Shown here: in pieces, positions 13,348 through 16,492 of the stretch
Layout: each line of letters opens with the position of its first letter
Numbering within the stretch: position 1 is the stretch's first letter
NCBI GenBank assembly: GCA_038231495.1
Contig: JBBRLG010000085.1
Span: forward strand, 1-16,492
DNA: 16,492 nucleotides
Direction of reading: 5' to 3'
Source: JBBRLG01 sp038231495
GTDB taxonomy: Bacteria > Planctomycetota > Planctomycetia > Gemmatales > Gemmataceae
Made by a program: the position numbers and the translations under genes
Notes under the pieces: generated by a model
Database searches by the model: none
Seen by the model: the letters and a program-made list of their open reading frames with translations, nothing else
What the model was told of the DNA's origin: nothing

Positions 13348-14883
13348 TTAGGCGTATCGTAAACGCATCTTTTTCGCGGCGGGCGGTGACGGTGGATCCC
13401 ACGGGCTGACCACTTGCACGATCGCGGACGACAACACCAGGGCCACGGCACCCATCCAGTGTTCAAAACCGACGGGCAATAGCAGTAACAAGGCCCAGAA
13501 GCCCGACGCCAGGATCGGCCCGACGCTGAAACGGCTCGACCGGCGGCGGTCGGTCATCCGCCACCAACGCAGGGCGAAGAAAGCCAGGGCAAAGTAACTC
13601 AGGTAGCCGGCCTCGTTCAGGTCCGTCGTATTAAAGAGCGACATGCCGTAGCTCAAACTCGACAATTGATAGTCGGTCGGATCGGTCATCGCCGCGTTGA
13701 GCGACCAGCCGTGCAGGAAGAGCGACAGCCCGCCGATCAGGCCGCCGAGGACCATCATGACGATGCGCCGCATCCACGCGTCGCCGCGCTTCTCGGTGAA
13801 GAACTTGCCGGGCACCAGGATCGCCCAGCACGAGGCGACCGTCAGGAAGAACAGCGTGCCCAGCGCGGCAAAGTCGCGCGTCCCGGCGACCGCGGCGGCC
13901 AGGGTGGTGGCCAGGGCCGCGAACAGCACCGTGGCACTCATCGAGCCGGTCAGTTCCAGCAATTGGCCGCGGAGGGTCGTCGCCGGCAGCGCGGTCATCA
14001 TCGGGGGTTGTTCGGGTTGGGTTGGCATGGCTGCCCTCGTGGGTTTTCCTGCGGGAGAGAGGACCGGAATCGCCGCCTTCGCCTCGGCCGGGCCGTGGCC
14101 CAGCTTCTCGATTGCGCGGGCCATCTCCGTCATCGACTCGTAGCGCTGGGCCGGGTTTTTGGCCAGCGCCTTGGCGACGATCGGCAAGTATTCGGCCGGC
14201 AGCCGGGTCAGGTCGGGCGGCGCCGTCAAGTGCTTCATCAGAATCTCACCGGCACTCTCGCCCTCGAAGGGCACTCGGCCGGTGAGCATTTCGTAGAGGA
14301 TGATGCCCGCGGCGTAGATATCGACCTGTTTGTTGTAGTTGCCGGTCGAAATCTCCGGGGCCATGTAGTGGACGGTGCCGACGCTTTCGGTCTGGGCCAC
14401 CCGGCCGCTCTGGCTCATCGATTTGCTCAGGCCGTAGTCGCCGACCTTGAGCACGCCGTTTTCCAGGAAGATGTTGCCCGGCTTCAGGTCGCGGTGGACG
14501 ATGCCGTGGTCGTGCAAATAGCCGATGGCCCGCGTCAGCGCCAGGAACCACTCGCGGACCAGCTCGCGCGGCAAGCCGTTGGGGTGGCGGGCCAGCACGG
14601 TGCCGAGCGTCTCGCCGGCGACGTTTTCCATGATGACCCACTGGTCGCCGTGGTTGTCGGGCCGCAGGTCGTAGAGGTTCACGAGGTGCGGGTGCTTGAG
14701 ATTCAAGCACTGGCTCATGCCGCGCATCTCGATTTCACGGTCGCCGCGGACGAGCTTCAAGGCCACTTCCTTGCCGCCGTCGCTGAGCGCGAAATAGACC
14801 TCCCCGAAGCCGCCTTTGCCGATGCCGCGCTTGAGGGTATAGCCTTCCAGGGGCCGCTGTCCCGAACTGTAGGTAAATCGCAT
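13348..14883 (-). CDS. Membrane Ser/Thr protein kinase (Hanks type)
   Basis: A 511-residue protein. The kinase domain spans about residues 14-262 and has the Gly-rich loop GIGKGGFGEVY (20-30), ATP-binding Lys43 in VALKLV, the catalytic loop HRDLKPGN (130-137, Asp132 base), DYG in place of DFG (149-151), and APE (175-177) with T165/S167/T170 in the activation segment. A Pro/Ala-rich juxtamembrane linker (265-305) follows. About six hydrophobic helices (roughly 314-333, 340-358, 374-391, 425-440, 452-472, 476-491) follow, with a short charged tail. Such a polytopic C-terminal part, in place of PASTA or beta-propeller sensors, suggests sensing at the membrane or simple anchoring. The ATG at 14883 has GAGGTG 7 bases before it; a longer frame to 15006 would overlap the FHA gene and is rejected. 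All catalytic residues are present, so it should be active. Confidence 0.92.
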   Translation of the reverse strand: MRFTYSSGQRPLEGYTLKRGIGKGGFGEVYFALSDGGKEVALKLVRGDREIEMRGMSQCLNLKHPHLVNLYDLRPDNHGDQWVIMENVAGETLGTVLARHPNGLPRELVREWFLALTRAIGYLHDHGIVHRDLKPGNIFLENGVLKVGDYGLSKSMSQSGRVAQTESVGTVHYMAPEISTGNYNKQVDIYAAGIILYEMLTGRVPFEGESAGEILMKHLTAPPDLTRLPAEYLPIVAKALAKNPAQRYESMTEMARAIEKLGHGPAEAKAAIPVLSPAGKPTRAAMPTQPEQPPMMTALPATTLRGQLLELTGSMSATVLFAALATTLAAAVAGTRDFAALGTLFFLTVASCWAILVPGKFFTEKRGDAWMRRIVMMVLGGLIGGLSLFLHGWSLNAAMTDPTDYQLSSLSYGMSLFNTTDLNEAGYLSYFALAFFALRWWRMTDRRRSSRFSVGPILASGFWALLLLLPVGFEHWMGAVALVLSSAIVQVVSPWDPPSPPAAKKMRLRYA

Positions 14884-14971
14884 GGGAACCACCTCGGGAG
14901 TATTCCGAATCCTGCTCAATCTATCATTCGCTGGTCGGGCGTCCGGATTTAGTAATTGGGGCGGGTTTAGC

Positions 14972-16339
14972 TCAAATCGTCCCCAAATGCATGCCCACCG
15001 GCTCAATGGTAAAGCTGATCTCGTCGCCCACTACCGTCGCGTTGGGGCCGAGGACGCCGCGCGGCGCACTCTTCTGGCCGTTGACAAAGAAGTTGCCTTC
15101 GTGCCGCAGGCCGACGCCGTCCTTGTGCCGGAACAGCACCACGTTCTTCTTCAAGTCCGGAATGCTGACGTGGACCTGGGGGCCGCTGCCGAGGACGAGC
15201 GTGTCGGCCATCAGCAAAATGCCGTCCACCGTTAATGATAACCGATGACCACTCACCAGGTCGAGGCGCGCCGTCGCGCTGACCGGCACCGGCTGGAGAA
15301 ACTGAAACTGGCACGACGTTCCCAACGTCACGCGGTCGCCCGGACGCAACAGCGCCCGCGTCAGCGTCTGGCCGTTCACCTGGATCGGCTTGACCGCTTC
15401 CAGGACGTAGCCCTCGGCATCGCGCGACAGGCTGGCGTGCAGTCGCGACACGTCCGCGACGAGCGGCACGTCCACGTGCGCTTCCGGCCCGGCGTGGCCG
15501 AAACTGAGCCGATTATTCAGACAGACCAGGTAACCCCCGACGCCGTCGATCCACAACAAAAACCGGCCCGGCAAGCCGTCGCAGACCATGTCGTCGCGCG
15601 GCCCCTTGGTCGCCACCGGCGGGGCGGCGGCCTGGGTTACGGGTTCGAGCGCCTTCCACGCCCGGCCGCGCAGCTTACGCGCCTCGGCGTGTTCCGGTGC
15701 GACGGTCAGCACTTGCTCGGCGATCTCGACGACTTCGCGCCATTGGGTCGCGTCGGCGGCATCGAGCAAACGCTTCTGCTGCACGCCAAACTTTTGCTGG
15801 CGTACTTCGAGGTCCTTGTGGAACTCTTCGAGGGCGCGGTACGACGTGAACAGCCGACGGCGCACCTTCTCGACGATTTCAATGGCGGCGGCGAACTCGC
15901 CCAGGCCAGCCTTCTCGCGCGCCCGGTGCCAGTCCTTGACGGACTCTTCCAGCACCTTGAATTCCGGCAGGCGGACGCCACGGGCTTGCAGCTTGCCGAT
16001 CGTCTCTTCCGCGCGGCCCAACTCGCCGGCGTGCAACAGGGCACGGGTTTCGGCCATGCCGAGGCGTGAAAGGGCGACGCGCAGTTGGCGGGCGGCTTTT
16101 TCTTGAGTTTGAAGTTGTTCGGCTTCGAGCAGGTCGCGCCAGGCGGCTTCGGCGTCATCCTGTTTTAGCCGGCGTTCGCCGCGCTGGATGAAGGCGTTGG
16201 CGAGCTTGGTCACGAGTTCGCCGTGGCCGCGTTGGGCCTGGGCTTTGGGCTGGGCGAGGACGCGCTGGGCGTCCTCAAGGCGACCGGCCTTGAGCAGGTC
16301 CTGAGCCTGCCGCTGTAATAGCCACGCGAACCCTAGCAT
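14972..16339 (-). CDS. Helical-repeat (TPR-like) protein with two C-terminal FHA-like domains
   Basis: A 455-residue cytoplasmic protein. Residues 1-232 form helical hairpins of TPR type (LLKAGRLEDAQRVLAQ; LLHAGELGRAEETIGKLQAR; VVEIAEQVLTVAPEHAEARK). A linker 235-255 leads to a first FHA domain (about 262-350) with VSRLHASLS (297-305; Ser298 and His301) and VNGQ (321-324). A second FHA-like repeat (about 366-448) keeps the fold pattern and VNG (419-421) but has lost the Ser-x-x-His motif. FHA domains bind phosphothreonine, so this is the likely adaptor for the kinase encoded 88 bases downstream on the same strand. In the first domain the usual phosphate-binding Arg after the first Gly appears to be His282 (SFGHAG), which may weaken or change binding. 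The ATG at 16339 has AAGGA about 10 bases upstream and is probably the first gene of the cluster. Confidence 0.8.
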   Translation of the reverse strand: MLGFAWLLQRQAQDLLKAGRLEDAQRVLAQPKAQAQRGHGELVTKLANAFIQRGERRLKQDDAEAAWRDLLEAEQLQTQEKAARQLRVALSRLGMAETRALLHAGELGRAEETIGKLQARGVRLPEFKVLEESVKDWHRAREKAGLGEFAAAIEIVEKVRRRLFTSYRALEEFHKDLEVRQQKFGVQQKRLLDAADATQWREVVEIAEQVLTVAPEHAEARKLRGRAWKALEPVTQAAAPPVATKGPRDDMVCDGLPGRFLLWIDGVGGYLVCLNNRLSFGHAGPEAHVDVPLVADVSRLHASLSRDAEGYVLEAVKPIQVNGQTLTRALLRPGDRVTLGTSCQFQFLQPVPVSATARLDLVSGHRLSLTVDGILLMADTLVLGSGPQVHVSIPDLKKNVVLFRHKDGVGLRHEGNFFVNGQKSAPRGVLGPNATVVGDEISFTIEPVGMHLGTI

Positions 16340-16374
16340 TTGTCTTTGTCCTTGGTGAATCGTAACCCTTCACT

Positions 16375-16393
16375 CCCCCCTTACGAAGGGGGG
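16375..16393. repeat. C6/G6 hairpin repeat, family F
   Basis: CCCCCC-TTACGAA-GGGGGG forms a 6-bp pure-GC stem with a 7-base loop, flanked on the right by CAGGGGGGGTG that offers alternative pairing. It lies 36 bases upstream of the FHA-gene ATG and so is in, or just before, the leader of the signalling cluster. The look is that of a dispersed repeat. Confidence 0.65.
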
Positions 16394-16452
16394 CAGGGGG
16401 GGTGCTGTAGACGCTAGATGTCCAGTTCGTAAGTTGACCGCCAGTCGGTCGT

Positions 16453-16466
16453 AGCCGCAAGCGGCT
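16453..16466. repeat. Family A palindrome core, fourth occurrence
   Basis: AGCCGC-AA-GCGGCT is a 6-bp perfect hairpin, identical in core (GCCGCAAGCGGC) to the repeats at 1761, 6843 and 11731. The outer arm part (GCGCTCA) is missing, so this is a truncated or minimal copy near the right edge of the window. Confidence 0.7.
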
Positions 16467-16492
16467 CGCTTGCTGGCTTCTGCGCGGGTTCA

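Noticed and set aside
13666..14952. Very long plus-strand frame (about 428 codons) antisense to the kinase gene
   Set aside because: Long antisense frames are expected in high-GC DNA opposite a real gene. The translation is His/Ala/Val-rich with no domain, whereas the minus strand has all kinase motifs.
14884..15006. Longer kinase start at 15006
   Set aside because: It would overlap the end of the FHA gene by 35 bases and lacks a ribosome binding site, while 14883 has GAGGTG at good spacing and starts just before the kinase domain.

Overview
The window looks like chromosomal DNA of a planctomycete, most likely a member of Gemmataceae (Gemmata or Fimbriiglobus type). The signs are high GC, a Ser/Thr kinase gene in one cluster with an FHA-domain protein and an ECF-type sigma factor, several secreted proteins that I cannot assign to well-known families, and many short perfect palindromes between genes. 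The assignment is inferred from gene content and style; there is no rRNA or other marker gene here.

Layout. Bases 2-1774 (+) hold the 3' part of a FadB/FadJ-type beta-oxidation multienzyme. It is followed by a Rid-family protein (1889-2368, +). A polytopic membrane protein resembling GT-C glycosyltransferases (2420-4012, -) converges on it across a 34-bp hairpin repeat. The 349-base gap 4013-4361 carries three palindromic repeats. Next come a DUF932-like phage/plasmid-type protein (4362-5507, -) and, upstream of it on the same strand, an SF2 helicase (5632-6747, -). Then follow prephenate dehydrogenase TyrA (6877-7716, -) and a secreted esterase (7754-9283, -), 37 bases apart and probably co-transcribed. 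Two exported proteins of unknown function (9525-10388, - and 10747-11721, +) diverge from a 358-base gap. That gap contains a well-formed 121-bp miniature inverted-repeat element with 24-bp terminal repeats and an 8-bp target duplication.

The right third is a four-gene minus-strand cluster in transcription order: TPR-like/tandem FHA protein (14972-16339), membrane Ser/Thr kinase (13348-14883), proline-rich lipoprotein with two C-terminal membrane helices (12507-13325) and ECF-type sigma factor (11772-12410). This looks like a phospho-signalling pathway. The kinase would phosphorylate partners, the FHA protein would bind phosphothreonine sites, the lipoprotein may sense or anchor at the envelope, and the sigma factor would be the transcriptional output. 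The sigma gene is separated from the lipoprotein gene by a 96-base spacer built mostly of inverted heptamer repeats (GGATGAA/TTCATCC).

The most notable points are the kinase-FHA-lipoprotein-sigma cluster with its repeat-built leader, the miniature element with intact target duplication, the helicase/DUF932-like pair, and palindromic repeats that supply stop codons and terminators. I see no tRNA, rRNA, CRISPR array, integrase or transposase gene.
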